A stretch of DNA of 64,000 bases from Streptomyces sp. XM4193 (GTDB lineage Bacteria; Actinomycetota; Actinomycetes; Streptomycetales; Streptomycetaceae), in the NCBI RefSeq assembly GCF_023072595.1, contig NZ_JALLGK010000002.1:310001-374000 (forward strand), read 5' to 3'. The stretch's first letter is position 1, and each line of letters begins with the position of its first letter. Below the pieces are notes generated by a model. That model had not been told where the DNA came from and searched no databases. It was given only the letters and a program-made list of their open reading frames with translations. Shown piece after piece: positions 1-8,350 of this stretch. Made by a program: the position numbers and the translations under genes.

Positions 1-153
1 TGCAGGGTGTTCCGTGACTCGCGTCTGCTGGCACTGCCGGACGCGGGTCATGTCGCGATGATGGAGTACCCGGAGCTGGTGGCGGGAGCTTTCCGCCAGT
101 TGATGGCCGATTCGGAACGGGCAGGAGTTGAGGCGACGCGTGGGACGCCATAG
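1..153 (+). CDS. C-terminal end of an alpha/beta hydrolase (partial)
   Basis: Only the last 50 codons are present; the gene enters from the left edge in frame 1 and stops with TAG. The visible peptide contains LPDAGHVAMMEYPELVAGAF. This is the usual C-terminal context of the catalytic histidine in alpha/beta hydrolase fold enzymes (P-x-x-GH-x-x-x-x-E-x-P). The nucleophile elbow lies outside the window, so the substrate cannot be inferred. It ends 43 nt before the next gene on the same strand. Confidence 0.6.
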   Translation, partial: CRVFRDSRLLALPDAGHVAMMEYPELVAGAFRQLMADSERAGVEATRGTP

Positions 154-196
154 CCGCCCGCGTCGAGGTTTCGGTCGCACCCAGGAGATACCCCTG

Positions 197-1585
197 GTGA
201 GCGAGGGCCCCGATCAGGTACCCGCGCCGCAGCAGGCCGCGGAGGGCAGGCCGCGCAGCGCACCGCAGGGGCAGGCCGGGGAGCGCTCGTTCGCGACGGG
301 AGCCCCCGAGCGTTCCAGGTCCGCGTCCGACTCCTTCGACGGCTTCGATCCCCGCAGCCGTCCGGCGCGCGCGGGCCATCCCCAGCACCGGGAGGACGCG
401 CCTCGTGCGGCTGGGCCCGCGGTGCCCTCGCAGCGTTCCGCCGGGCCCCGTCAGGACTACCTGGACGCGTTCGACCGCCGGCCCTTCGGGGACACCCCTG
501 CCGGTGGCACGAGCGCTCTCGACGACGTCTTCGCAGCCGGCGCGCCCGTACGGCGGAGGAATCCGCACGGCTCCGGTCCTGCGTCCGCAGGGACGGGTCC
601 GACCGCGGTGCCGCCGAGCGGCGCCACGTCCCGGGGCGCCGGGGACGCGCCCGAATTCCCGGGCATACCCGCGCAGTCCGAGGGCCCGCACGGCCCGCAC
701 CGACCTCCCCGTCAGAGCCACACCGAGGAACCAGAGGAACCAGAGGTTTCCAGGAACGACTTCGCCAAGGGCCGCCGCGGCCGCACGGTGACCGGAATCG
801 CCGCCGCGGCGATCACGACTGTGCTCACGGTGATAGTGGCCGGCCAGGTGGCCTCGGGCGACGACGACTCCCGGGGCCAGGCGGCCGGTGACGGTTCGGA
901 CCGTCCCGCGGAGGACTCGGCCTCGCGCTCCGAGGGTCGGCCCACCCCCTCCGAGCCGGCGCCGAGCGCCACTCCGAGCCCGGTCGGCTACGAGCAGCAG
1001 ATGGCCGCACTGCTGCCGATGAAGCCCGACCACGAGGGCAGCGGCGAGTTCACCGCGATCGCGGGCGGCAACAAGGGCCCGGGCGTCGGCACCAAGTTCA
1101 GGTACCGGGTCGATGTGGAGAAGGGGCTCGGGCTGGACGGGAAGCTGCTCGCCCGCGCCGTGCACACCACCCTCAACGACGACCGGAGTTGGGCCAACGG
1201 GGGCGAGCGGGATTTCGAGCGCGTCTCCTCCGGGAAGGCGGACTTCGTGGTGACGCTGGCGAGCCCCGGCACCACCGCGGTGTGGTGTGCGAAGTCCGGT
1301 CTGGACACCACCGAGGACAACGTCTCCTGCGACTCCGCGGCGACCGACCGGATCATGATCAACGCCTACCGCTGGGCTCGCGGGGCCAAGACCTTCGGCG
1401 ACAGCCGGATGTTCGCGTACCGGCAGATGCTGATCAACCACGAGGTCGGCCACCGGCTCGGCTTCAACCACGTCGGCTGCTCCAAGGAGGGCGCGCTGGC
1501 GCCCGTGATGATGCAGCAGACCAAGTACCTGTCGACCGACGGGCGCACGTGCCGGCCCAACGCCTGGCCGCACCCGGACGCGTAA
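197..1585 (+). CDS. Membrane-anchored DUF3152 family protein with metzincin-like HExxHxxGxxH motif
   Basis: 462 aa. GTG 197 was chosen because CAGGAGA lies about 10 nt upstream; the frame stays open to a TTG at 128. Residues 1-195 are disordered and rich in Pro, Gly, Arg and Ser. One hydrophobic segment follows (about 198-218, after GRRGR), then an acidic Ser/Pro linker, then the conserved DUF3152 domain (about 270-462). Inside it H415-E-V-G-H419-R-L-G-F-N-H425 matches the zinc-binding HExxHxxGxxH of metzincin metalloproteases. The expected topology is N-in with the DUF3152 domain outside. The family is widespread in actinobacteria and mostly uncharacterised; protease activity is inference. 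Confidence 0.85.
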   Translation: MSEGPDQVPAPQQAAEGRPRSAPQGQAGERSFATGAPERSRSASDSFDGFDPRSRPARAGHPQHREDAPRAAGPAVPSQRSAGPRQDYLDAFDRRPFGDTPAGGTSALDDVFAAGAPVRRRNPHGSGPASAGTGPTAVPPSGATSRGAGDAPEFPGIPAQSEGPHGPHRPPRQSHTEEPEEPEVSRNDFAKGRRGRTVTGIAAAAITTVLTVIVAGQVASGDDDSRGQAAGDGSDRPAEDSASRSEGRPTPSEPAPSATPSPVGYEQQMAALLPMKPDHEGSGEFTAIAGGNKGPGVGTKFRYRVDVEKGLGLDGKLLARAVHTTLNDDRSWANGGERDFERVSSGKADFVVTLASPGTTAVWCAKSGLDTTEDNVSCDSAATDRIMINAYRWARGAKTFGDSRMFAYRQMLINHEVGHRLGFNHVGCSKEGALAPVMMQQTKYLSTDGRTCRPNAWPHPDA

Positions 1586-1817
1586 CCGGGAGTCGGGCCG
1601 CGGACGGTGCGCGGCGGGGAGTGCCGCCGTACACCGGCGGGCGGTTCCGCCGAACGTCCGCGCCGGTGAATAGTCACGCTTGTTCACCCCTTCCAGTGGT
1701 GCGGCGGACAACCGTCCAGCATCGCCCCGCACAGCGCGCATAGCGTCGTCCCGCAACGCCACCCGGGCGACTCGTCCGGACGCGGCCGGTCTCGAAGAAA
1801 GATTCGGGGGTACGTCC

Positions 1818-3794
1818 ATGCGCATCGCACTGCTGACGGAGGGTGGCTACCCGTACGCACGCGGTGAGTCGGTGCTCTGGTGCGACCGGCTGGTGCGTGG
1901 ACTGGGCAGCCACGAGTTCGAGGTGTACGCGCTCAGTCGCGGGCGGCGGCAGGAGGAAGCGGGCTGGTACGGCAGCCACGGACTGCCCGCACATGTGCGC
2001 CGGGTGCGCACCGCCCCCCTCTGGGGCGAACCGGCCCCGGCCGCGAACCGGTCGAGGGGCAGGGCCTACCACGGTGAGTCGGCCGAGCGGTTCGCCGAAC
2101 ACTTCTCCCGGCTCGCCCACGCGCTCTGCGCCCCCTCCCCGGGCACCGCCGAGGGGCGAGCCGCCGACGAGGCGTCGTCCGAGGCCTCGTCCGAGGAGGA
2201 CCGTTTCGCCGATGCGCTCTACGGGCTCGCCGATCTCGCCGCCGAACACCGCGGCCTCGGTGCCGCCCTCCGCTCCGAACAGGCGGTACGGCTTCTGGAA
2301 GCGGCAGCGCACGCCCCCAGCGCCTCGCGGGTGGTGCGCGCCACCGGCGTGAGCGATCTGCTCGCCGTACTGGAACGGCTGGAACGTGCGCTGCGTCCCC
2401 TCTCCCTCGACTGGTACGGCCCGCGCGCCGACCGGCCGGCGCACGTCCGCACCGAGGAGGAGGCGGGACTGGCCGGGGTGGACCTCTGCCACGCGGTGGG
2501 CGGCGGCCTCGCGGCCCTGCCCGGGCTGCTGGCCCGACGGTCCTTCGGCACCCCGCTGCTCATCACCGAGTACGGGGTCCGGCTGCGCGAACACCATCTG
2601 GAGAGCCTCGCCGGGTTCGCGGGCGCGGCTCGACCGGTCGGTGTCCGGGGCGGGACGCGCAAGGGCGTCGCTGCCGACGGTGCCGCCGGCCGCCCGGTCG
2701 CCGGGAGCCGTATCAGCGGGGTCGGCGGTATCAGCGGCGTCGGCAGCGCAGCCGGTGGCAGTGTCGGTGCCGCGGCCGGAGTGCGCGCGCTGCTCGGCTC
2801 CTTCCAGCGCAGGCTCGCCGTCGAGGCGTACCGGCGGGCCGAGGTGATCACGCCGGGCAACGCGCATGCGAGAGGTTGGCAGGAGCGGTGCGGCGCCGAG
2901 CGGGGCAGACTGCGCACCGTCTACTCCGGAATGGACGCTGCCCCCTTCGTGACCGTCCCCGACGATTCCGGGGCCCAGGAGGCCGCACCCACACTGGTGT
3001 GGGTCGGACAGTGCGATCCGGCCAGGGACGTGCGCGGACTGCTGCACGCCTTCGCCCGGGTGCGCGCGGACCGGCCGGGGGTGCGACTGCTGCTGGTGGA
3101 GACGCGTACCGGAGTGGACCCGAGTTGTGCGCGCGAGTGCCGGGAGCTGGCCGATCGGCTCTTTCCCCCGGCCGCGGACGGTCAAGCGGCAGTGGAGTTC
3201 GCGAAGTTGGGAGACGAGAGAGTGCCGACCGCGGCGGAGGCGTACGCGCGGGCCACCGTGGTGGTGAGATCCAGTGCAGTGGAGGGGTTTCCCCCGGCGC
3301 TGGTGGAGGCGATGTTCAGCGGGCGCGCCATCGTCTGCACGGATGTGGGTGCGGCGGCCGAGGTGATCGGCGGCACCGGTCTGCTGGTGCCGCCCGGCCG
3401 CCCCGAGCCGTTCGCCGACGCGTGCCTGGCGCTGCTGGCCGATCCGGAGCGCCGGGCCAGGCTGGGCGCCGCGGCGCGGGCCCGGGCGATGGAGCTCTTC
3501 ACCGTGGAACAGAACGTGGCGGCCTTCCACGGCATCTACCTGGAACTCATCTCCCGTCGTTCCTACCGGCAGCCGGACGCCGGGTCGAGGGAGCCGCTGG
3601 GCGGTGAGGTGAAACCGTTCGCCAGAACCGCGGACGGGCAGCTCGCCGTACGGCTGGTCGACGGCGAGCAGCGGGCGGTCGCACCGGTGGCGGCCGGAGC
3701 GGAGGGCCCGAGCTGGGCGGCGCAGGCGCCGGCCGGCGTCGATCTCGCGCGCGCAGTGGGCGCCGGCTCCACGCTGCGGGGTGAAGCCGGATGA
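1818..3794 (+). CDS. DUF3492 / GT4 family glycosyltransferase (PelF-like)
   Basis: 658 aa. It starts at ATG 1818 (MRIALLTEGGYPYARGES) behind a G-rich RBS; the frame is open further upstream but with low-complexity sequence. The N-terminal part (about 1-330) matches DUF3492 glycosyltransferases of the PelF type, interrupted by a Gly/Ala-rich insertion around 275-320. The C-terminal GT-B domain has the GT4 donor-site pattern EGFPPALVEAMFSGRAIV followed by GTGLLVPPGRPEP. It probably transfers a nucleotide-sugar unit to a growing polysaccharide at the cytoplasmic face. It overlaps the next gene by 4 nt and heads a cluster with a membrane protein, an epimerase and a spherulin-4-like protein. Confidence 0.85.
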   Translation: MRIALLTEGGYPYARGESVLWCDRLVRGLGSHEFEVYALSRGRRQEEAGWYGSHGLPAHVRRVRTAPLWGEPAPAANRSRGRAYHGESAERFAEHFSRLAHALCAPSPGTAEGRAADEASSEASSEEDRFADALYGLADLAAEHRGLGAALRSEQAVRLLEAAAHAPSASRVVRATGVSDLLAVLERLERALRPLSLDWYGPRADRPAHVRTEEEAGLAGVDLCHAVGGGLAALPGLLARRSFGTPLLITEYGVRLREHHLESLAGFAGAARPVGVRGGTRKGVAADGAAGRPVAGSRISGVGGISGVGSAAGGSVGAAAGVRALLGSFQRRLAVEAYRRAEVITPGNAHARGWQERCGAERGRLRTVYSGMDAAPFVTVPDDSGAQEAAPTLVWVGQCDPARDVRGLLHAFARVRADRPGVRLLLVETRTGVDPSCARECRELADRLFPPAADGQAAVEFAKLGDERVPTAAEAYARATVVVRSSAVEGFPPALVEAMFSGRAIVCTDVGAAAEVIGGTGLLVPPGRPEPFADACLALLADPERRARLGAAARARAMELFTVEQNVAAFHGIYLELISRRSYRQPDAGSREPLGGEVKPFARTADGQLAVRLVDGEQRAVAPVAAGAEGPSWAAQAPAGVDLARAVGAGSTLRGEAG

Positions 3795-4975
3795 ACGGAC
3801 AGCAGAAACCGCAGGCACCCGAACCGGCCGCGGCGACCGGCGCGTTGGCCGCGCCCGAGCGCCCCGGCGCGGGGGCGGGAGCGGGGTCCGTCGACCCGGT
3901 GCGCGGCCTGATGGAGAGACACCGAGGACTGTGCGAACGGGCCGTCGATCCGCTCGAGATCGCGGTCGGTCTGGAGGCCGACGGACTCACCGACCGCAGC
4001 GCCGCGCGCTTCCGTCACCGGGACGTCTTCTCCCTCGCCGAGGAGTTGTACGCACGCAGCCCCGCGCCGGAGAGCGAGCGCGGGCCCGAGAGCCGGCACG
4101 AGCACCCGCCGGACCGTACGCGGACGGCGCCGGGAGCCGGGCGCCGTACACGCGGCCGGTGGCGGGCGGCCGGTCTGCTGCTGCCGGGAGCCCTGTGCAC
4201 CGCCACGGTGCTGGCGCTCTCCCTCCCGCAGCCCGGTTCCTCGGCACCCGGCGTCGTCGCCGCGCTGGGGGTCACGGCGGTACTCCTCTCGCTGGTGTAC
4301 GTGCTGCGCGGTGCCGCGCTCTCTGTGCTCGCCGTGAGCGCCGCGACAGTGCTGCTGTGCTACGCGCTCTACGGCGACGCGCTGCTGCGTGCGGCACTGG
4401 CGGGCGGCCCGGACGCGTTCCCCGAGATCGCCTCCCGGTGCGTGCCGCTGACGCTGGCCTGGTCCGTGGCGGCCGCCCTCGGCTTCGCCCGGTGGTTCGC
4501 CCTGCGAGCCCGGTGGCGACTGGCCGAGAGCGAGAGCCTCTCGGCGTTCGCCGCCTCGGTGCGACCGCTGCTGGCGCTGGCGGTGCTGGGGTTCGCCGCG
4601 GCCGTCGGTCTGCTGTGGCAGCTGACGCACGGCCTCCTCGGCCACCGGCCCGCCGGAGCCGAGTGGAGTGCGGTGACCGCGCTCGGGCTGCTGCTCTTCG
4701 TGGCGCTGCTGCTCTGCGCCCACGGTTTCGGCCGGGTCGCGGGCCGTGTGCTCGCGACCGCCGCGGCCCTGGAACTCCTGGCGCTGACGCTGGTGTTCGC
4801 CGCGCGGCTGCCCGGCCTCGAACCGCTCGGCACGCCGGTGGAGTTGCCGGCGACCGCGTACGGCGAGGCGGCGGTCCCCGCGCTGATCTGCCTGGTGGTG
4901 GCCACGGGAGCGCTGATCCGCGCGGGCCGGCTGCTCACCGGTGCGTGCGCGCACCGACGGGCCTGGCCGGGGTAG
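3791..4975 (+). CDS. Polytopic membrane protein of the polysaccharide locus, function unknown
   Basis: 394 aa, starting ATG 3791 inside the stop of the glycosyltransferase gene (ATGA overlap, so translationally coupled). A cytoplasmic N-terminus of about 120 residues contains DPVRGLMERHRGLCERAVDPL and SDV-like helices. A run of about eight hydrophobic segments from residue ~128 to the C-terminus follows. I recognise no catalytic motif. By position it could be a partner or exporter component for the GT4 enzyme. It is too short and too different to call a PelG-type flippase. Confidence 0.75.
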   Translation: MNGQQKPQAPEPAAATGALAAPERPGAGAGAGSVDPVRGLMERHRGLCERAVDPLEIAVGLEADGLTDRSAARFRHRDVFSLAEELYARSPAPESERGPESRHEHPPDRTRTAPGAGRRTRGRWRAAGLLLPGALCTATVLALSLPQPGSSAPGVVAALGVTAVLLSLVYVLRGAALSVLAVSAATVLLCYALYGDALLRAALAGGPDAFPEIASRCVPLTLAWSVAAALGFARWFALRARWRLAESESLSAFAASVRPLLALAVLGFAAAVGLLWQLTHGLLGHRPAGAEWSAVTALGLLLFVALLLCAHGFGRVAGRVLATAAALELLALTLVFAARLPGLEPLGTPVELPATAYGEAAVPALICLVVATGALIRAGRLLTGACAHRRAWPG

Positions 4976-5250
4976 CCGCGCAAAGCTCGCCCGCAGGACG
5001 GCGGTCACCGGGCCCGCTTGCCTCACCCGGCCGGCTCGCTGCCGCCCGCCGGCGCCGCGCCCCGGAGCGATCCGTGCCCGGCGGTCCGGACAGGTCCGGC
5101 CGGCACCGGCCCGCCCGTACCCGTACCGCCGCCCAGCCGGACGCATGTGGCTCCGGCGCCGCGCCCCGTACCGACCTCGGCGCGGTCGGACGACCGAGAC
5201 GGTCCGACCCGCCCACGACTGATGGACCCCTGACGAAGGAGAGACGAGAA
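4976..5250. other. GC-rich spacer inside the polysaccharide locus
   Basis: This 275-nt gap separates the membrane-protein gene from the leader ORF and epimerase. Frames are open on both strands, but codon usage is not convincing and no RBS-start pair is seen until GAAGGAGAG at about 5233-5241. The 3' part probably holds a promoter for the epimerase half of the cluster. I see no clear -10 or -35. Confidence 0.4.
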
Positions 5251-5307
5251 ATGACCAGTCAGCAGAGCCCGAGCGGCGCCGTGCGGTGGGATGTGAGGGT
5301 GCGATGA
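5251..5307 (+). CDS. 18-aa leader peptide overlapping the epimerase start
   Basis: ATG 5251 encodes 18 residues (MTSQQSPSG ... VRVR) ending in TGA at 5305-5307. It has the best ribosome-binding site in this stretch, AAGGAGAGACGAGAA just upstream. Its stop overlaps the epimerase ATG (5304) as ATGA, so translation of the epimerase is probably coupled to the leader. The peptide has no recognised family. It could be a translational-coupling device, or simply a leader whose start gives the epimerase a strong RBS. Confidence 0.5.
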   Translation: MTSQQSPSGAVRWDVRVR

Positions 5308-6218
5308 GGGTGCTGTTGCTGGGAGCCAACGGCTTCCTCGGACGTTTCGTCGCCGACCGGCTGCTGGCCGACCCGGCGGTGCAGCTCACGGCGCTGGGCC
5401 GGAGGGACGACGCCGACGTGCGGTTCGACCTCTCCACCGGCAGTCCGGGTGCGCTCGCCCGCTTCCTGGACGCGGTGCACCCCGGAGTCGTCATCAACTG
5501 CGCGGGCGCGATCCGCGGCGGTGCACGGGAGCTGACCCGGCACAACACCGTTGCCACAGCGACCGTCTGCGAGTCGATGCGGCGCAGCAGCTGCACCGCG
5601 CGCCTGGTGCACGTGGGCTGCGCCTCGGAGTACGGGCCGTCCCAGCCGGGCTCCTCCACCAGCGAGGACGCCCTGCCCAGACCCGGCGGGCCCTACGGGG
5701 TGAGCAAGCTGGCCGCCACCGAGCTGGTCCTGGGCTCCGGGCTGGACGCGCTGGTACTGCGGGTCTTCTCACCCGCGGGCCCCGGCACCCCTGCGGGTTC
5801 TCCGCTGGGTCGGCTGGCGGAGTCGATGCGGCGGGCCATGCAGCAGGGCGAGTTCGAGCTGAAGCTCAGCGGGCTCGCCGTCCAGCGTGACTTCGTGGAC
5901 GTGCGCGACGTCGCCCGCGCGGTGCACGCCGCCGCGCTCTCGGCCGCCCAGGGTGTGGTGAACATCGGCACCGGTCGCGCCGTTCGGCTGCGCGACGCGA
6001 CGTCGCTGCTCTCCCGCGTGGCGGGCTTCGCCGGAGCCATCAACGAGCTGGACGAGCCGCAGCTCGGCCTGGTCCACGCGCCCCCGTACCCGGACGGCTG
6101 CGGGGTCTGGCAGCAGGCCGACATCCGCACCGCCCGCGACCGGCTCGGCTGGCGGCCGAGGATCGGCCTGGAGGAGTCGCTCGCCGACATCTGGATGGAG
6201 GCCGCATGTCGTATCTGA
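5304..6218 (+). CDS. NAD-dependent epimerase/dehydratase (extended SDR)
   Basis: 304 aa. ATG 5304 gives MRVLLLGANGFLGRF with the Rossmann GxxGxxG at the extreme N-terminus, as expected for the family. The catalytic pair is Y-x-x-x-K in GPYGVSKLAATEL (about residues 132-136), with HVGCASEYG as the upstream Ser/Thr region. C-terminal NIGTGRAVRLRD is typical of nucleotide-sugar epimerases. It probably interconverts UDP-sugars, for instance 4-epimerisation to a galacto-sugar, for the neighbouring GT4 enzyme. It overlaps the leader peptide (4 nt) upstream and the spherulin-4-like gene (13 nt) downstream, so it is firmly in the operon. Confidence 0.88.
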   Translation: MRVLLLGANGFLGRFVADRLLADPAVQLTALGRRDDADVRFDLSTGSPGALARFLDAVHPGVVINCAGAIRGGARELTRHNTVATATVCESMRRSSCTARLVHVGCASEYGPSQPGSSTSEDALPRPGGPYGVSKLAATELVLGSGLDALVLRVFSPAGPGTPAGSPLGRLAESMRRAMQQGEFELKLSGLAVQRDFVDVRDVARAVHAAALSAAQGVVNIGTGRAVRLRDATSLLSRVAGFAGAINELDEPQLGLVHAPPYPDGCGVWQQADIRTARDRLGWRPRIGLEESLADIWMEAACRI

Positions 6219-7048
6219 GGCCGCCCTCCCGCAGCGCCGCGCGCGCCTTCCTCGCCGCCCGTGCGTCCGCCGGCAGCGCCCCGGTCGGCGGCGGTGGCGC
6301 CGTCGCCGACCGGCCGGGGCTGGGGGTGCCGGGGTACGCGCATCCGCTGGTGGCGCCGGTGGAGTGGGCCGAACTGGCCCGCCCCGGTGTGCCGTTGGAC
6401 TGGGTCGCGGTCCATGTCGCGGCCGGCGGTGCCGGGGCCCGGGCCGACCCGTACTGCGCCTCCGCCATCGCCGCGCTGCGCAGGGCGGGCGTCGAGGTGC
6501 TCGGCCGGCTGGACCTGCGCCGGGGAGCCCGGGACTTCGGCGAAGTGCTGCGCGAGGCCCACCACTTCCTGGAGTGGTACGGCGTGGACGGTTTCTATCT
6601 CGCTCGCGCCCCGGCGGATCCGGAGGGGTTCGCCGGAGTGGAGCGGGTGACCACCACGCTGCGGGCTCTGGCGGGCGACGGAGGGGACGGAAGGGGCGGA
6701 GGCGACGGCGTGCGGCACCGGATGGTGCTCGATCCGGAGTGCCACCCGCACCGCGACTACGTCGAACTGGCGGACCAGCTCGTCACGTTCAGCGGGCCCT
6801 GGCACGACTACCGCTGGTCCCAGGCGGCCCAGTGGACGGCGGACCACCCGCCGCACCGCTTCTGCCACCTGGTCCACGGGGTGCCGGCGACACATCTGGA
6901 CGAGGCGGTGCGGATCGCGCGCTGGCAGGGCGCCGGCACCGTCTACCTCACCGACCGCACCCGACACCAGGGGCTCGACCCCTGGGAGTCGCTGCCCGGC
7001 TACTGGGACGAAATCGTCTCGAAGCTCGGACCTGATGCCGGGGAATGA
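6206..7048 (+). CDS. Spherulation-specific family 4 (Sph3/GH135-like) protein
   Basis: 280 aa starting ATG 6206 within the end of the epimerase gene. It has the TIM-barrel-like pattern of the spherulin-4 family: GVPGYAHPLVAP at the N-terminus, LDWVAVHVAAGGAG, VLGRLDLRRGARDFGEV and WYGVDGFYLARAPAD. In fungi the family includes Sph3 (GH135), which cuts galactosaminogalactan. The strand that in active Sph3 enzymes ends with acidic residues reads G129-F-Y-L-A133-R134 here, so the usual Asp/Glu is not obvious. No signal peptide is clear, though an Ala-rich N-terminus (RAFLAARASAG) is present. Role inferred: trimming, or a non-catalytic part of exopolysaccharide assembly. Confidence 0.8.
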   Translation: MSYLRPPSRSAARAFLAARASAGSAPVGGGGAVADRPGLGVPGYAHPLVAPVEWAELARPGVPLDWVAVHVAAGGAGARADPYCASAIAALRRAGVEVLGRLDLRRGARDFGEVLREAHHFLEWYGVDGFYLARAPADPEGFAGVERVTTTLRALAGDGGDGRGGGDGVRHRMVLDPECHPHRDYVELADQLVTFSGPWHDYRWSQAAQWTADHPPHRFCHLVHGVPATHLDEAVRIARWQGAGTVYLTDRTRHQGLDPWESLPGYWDEIVSKLGPDAGE

Positions 7049-7067
7049 GACGGCGCGTGGCAGTGTT
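7041..7067 (+). promoter_or_regulatory. Sigma-R-type promoter of moeZ
   Basis: GGGAAT at 7041-7046, exactly 18 nt, then GTT at 7065-7067. This matches the published Streptomyces sigma-R consensus (GGGAAT, 18-19 nt, GTT). The -35 element overlaps the stop codon of the preceding gene. Transcription would begin about 40 nt upstream of the moeZ GTG. MoeZ/MoeB-type genes have been reported in sigma-R regulons, as I recall. Confidence 0.75.
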
Positions 7068-7116
7068 GCCGGTGAGAACAAGCGTTTGTCCCCTCTCAAC
7101 CTTTGCTGAGGTCTCC

Positions 7117-8295
7117 GTGTCGCTGCCACCGCTGGTCGAGCCAGCCGCCGAGCTCACCGTCGACGAGGTCCGCAGGTACTCGCGCCACCTGATCATCCCG
7201 GATGTCGGGATGGACGGTCAGAAGCGCCTGAAGAACGCCCGGGTGCTCTGTGTCGGCGCCGGCGGTCTCGGCTCTCCCGCGCTGATGTACCTGGCCGCGG
7301 CGGGGGTCGGGACCCTGGGCATCATCGAGTTCGACGAGGTCGACGAGTCGAACCTGCAGCGCCAGATCATCCACAGCCAGAGCGACATCGGGCGGTCCAA
7401 GGCCGACTCGGCCAAGGACACGGTGCTCGGCATCAACCCGCTCGTGCAGGTCAATCTGCACAAGGAGCGGCTGGAGTCGTCCAATGTGATGGACATCTTC
7501 AGCCAGTACGACCTGATCGTCGACGGCACGGACAACTTCGCCACCCGCTACCTGGTGAACGACGCGTGCGTGCTGCTCGGCAAGCCGTACGTCTGGGGCT
7601 CCATCTACCGCTTCGACGGCCAGGCGTCGGTCTTCTGGAGCGAGCACGGCCCCTGCTACCGCTGCCTCTACCCCGAGCCCCCGCCGCCCGGCATGGTGCC
7701 GTCCTGCGCCGAGGGCGGTGTGCTCGGCGTGCTCTGCGCCTCGATCGGATCGATCCAGGTCAACGAGGCGATCAAGCTGCTCGCGGGCTTCGGCGAGCCG
7801 CTGCTCGGCCGTCTGATGATCTACGACGCCCTCGAGATGAGCTACCGCCAGGTCAAGGTGCGCAAGGACCCCGACTGCGCGATCTGCGGCGAGAACCCGA
7901 CCGTCACCGAGCTGATCGACTACGACGCGTTCTGCGGTGTCGTCTCCGAGGAGGCGCAGGAGGCGGCGGCCGGGTCCACCATTACTCCGGCGCAGCTCAA
8001 GGAGTGGATCGACGGCGACGAGAAGATCGATCTGATCGACGTCCGCGAGCCGAACGAGTTCGAGATCGTCTCGATCCCGGGCGCCCGGCTGATCCCGAAG
8101 AACGAGTTCCTGATGGGCACCGCGCTCCAGGATCTGCCGCAGGACCGGAAGATCGTCTTGAACTGCAAGACGGGTGTCCGATCCGCGGAAGTCCTCGCGG
8201 TGCTGAAGAACGCCGGGTTCTCCGACGCCGTCCACGTCGGCGGCGGCGTCATCGGCTGGGTGAACCAGATCGAGCCGGAGAAGCCGATCTACTGA
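7117..8295 (+). CDS. moeZ: Adenylyltransferase/sulfurtransferase MoeZ
   Basis: 392 aa, the normal length of actinobacterial MoeZ. GTG 7117 has GCTGAGG just upstream; the frame is open further back. The N-terminal ThiF/MoeB/E1-like domain (about 20-275) has the ATP-binding GAGGLGSP (from about residue 47), QRQIIHS, and zinc-type Cys pairs CYRC and CAIC. PSCAEGGVLGV carries the E1-type cysteine. The C-terminal rhodanese domain (about 285-392) has the persulfide cysteine in LNC350KTGVRSAEV. It activates C-termini of sulfur-carrier proteins (ThiS, MoaD, CysO types) and delivers sulfur. The sigma-R promoter upstream links it to thiol stress. Confidence 0.95.
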   Translation: MSLPPLVEPAAELTVDEVRRYSRHLIIPDVGMDGQKRLKNARVLCVGAGGLGSPALMYLAAAGVGTLGIIEFDEVDESNLQRQIIHSQSDIGRSKADSAKDTVLGINPLVQVNLHKERLESSNVMDIFSQYDLIVDGTDNFATRYLVNDACVLLGKPYVWGSIYRFDGQASVFWSEHGPCYRCLYPEPPPPGMVPSCAEGGVLGVLCASIGSIQVNEAIKLLAGFGEPLLGRLMIYDALEMSYRQVKVRKDPDCAICGENPTVTELIDYDAFCGVVSEEAQEAAAGSTITPAQLKEWIDGDEKIDLIDVREPNEFEIVSIPGARLIPKNEFLMGTALQDLPQDRKIVLNCKTGVRSAEVLAVLKNAGFSDAVHVGGGVIGWVNQIEPEKPIY

Positions 8296-8303
8296 GACGA
8301 GCG

Positions 8304-8350
8304 CCGCGGGGGCGGGGCACGGTGCGTCTGCCGTGTCCCGCCCCCGCGCT
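8304..8350. terminator. Bidirectional hairpin between moeZ and the peptidase gene
   Basis: GCGGGGGCGGGGCACGG (8306-8322) pairs with 8331-8347, 17 bp with one G-U, around an 8-nt loop. CTCTTTC follows on the plus strand. The two genes converge here, so it can terminate both. Confidence 0.7.

Noticed and set aside
1665..1688. GGTGAA ... TTCACC dyad upstream of the GT4 gene
   Set aside because: Arms of 6 bp with a 12-nt spacer, 130 nt from the start codon; likely chance at this GC content.
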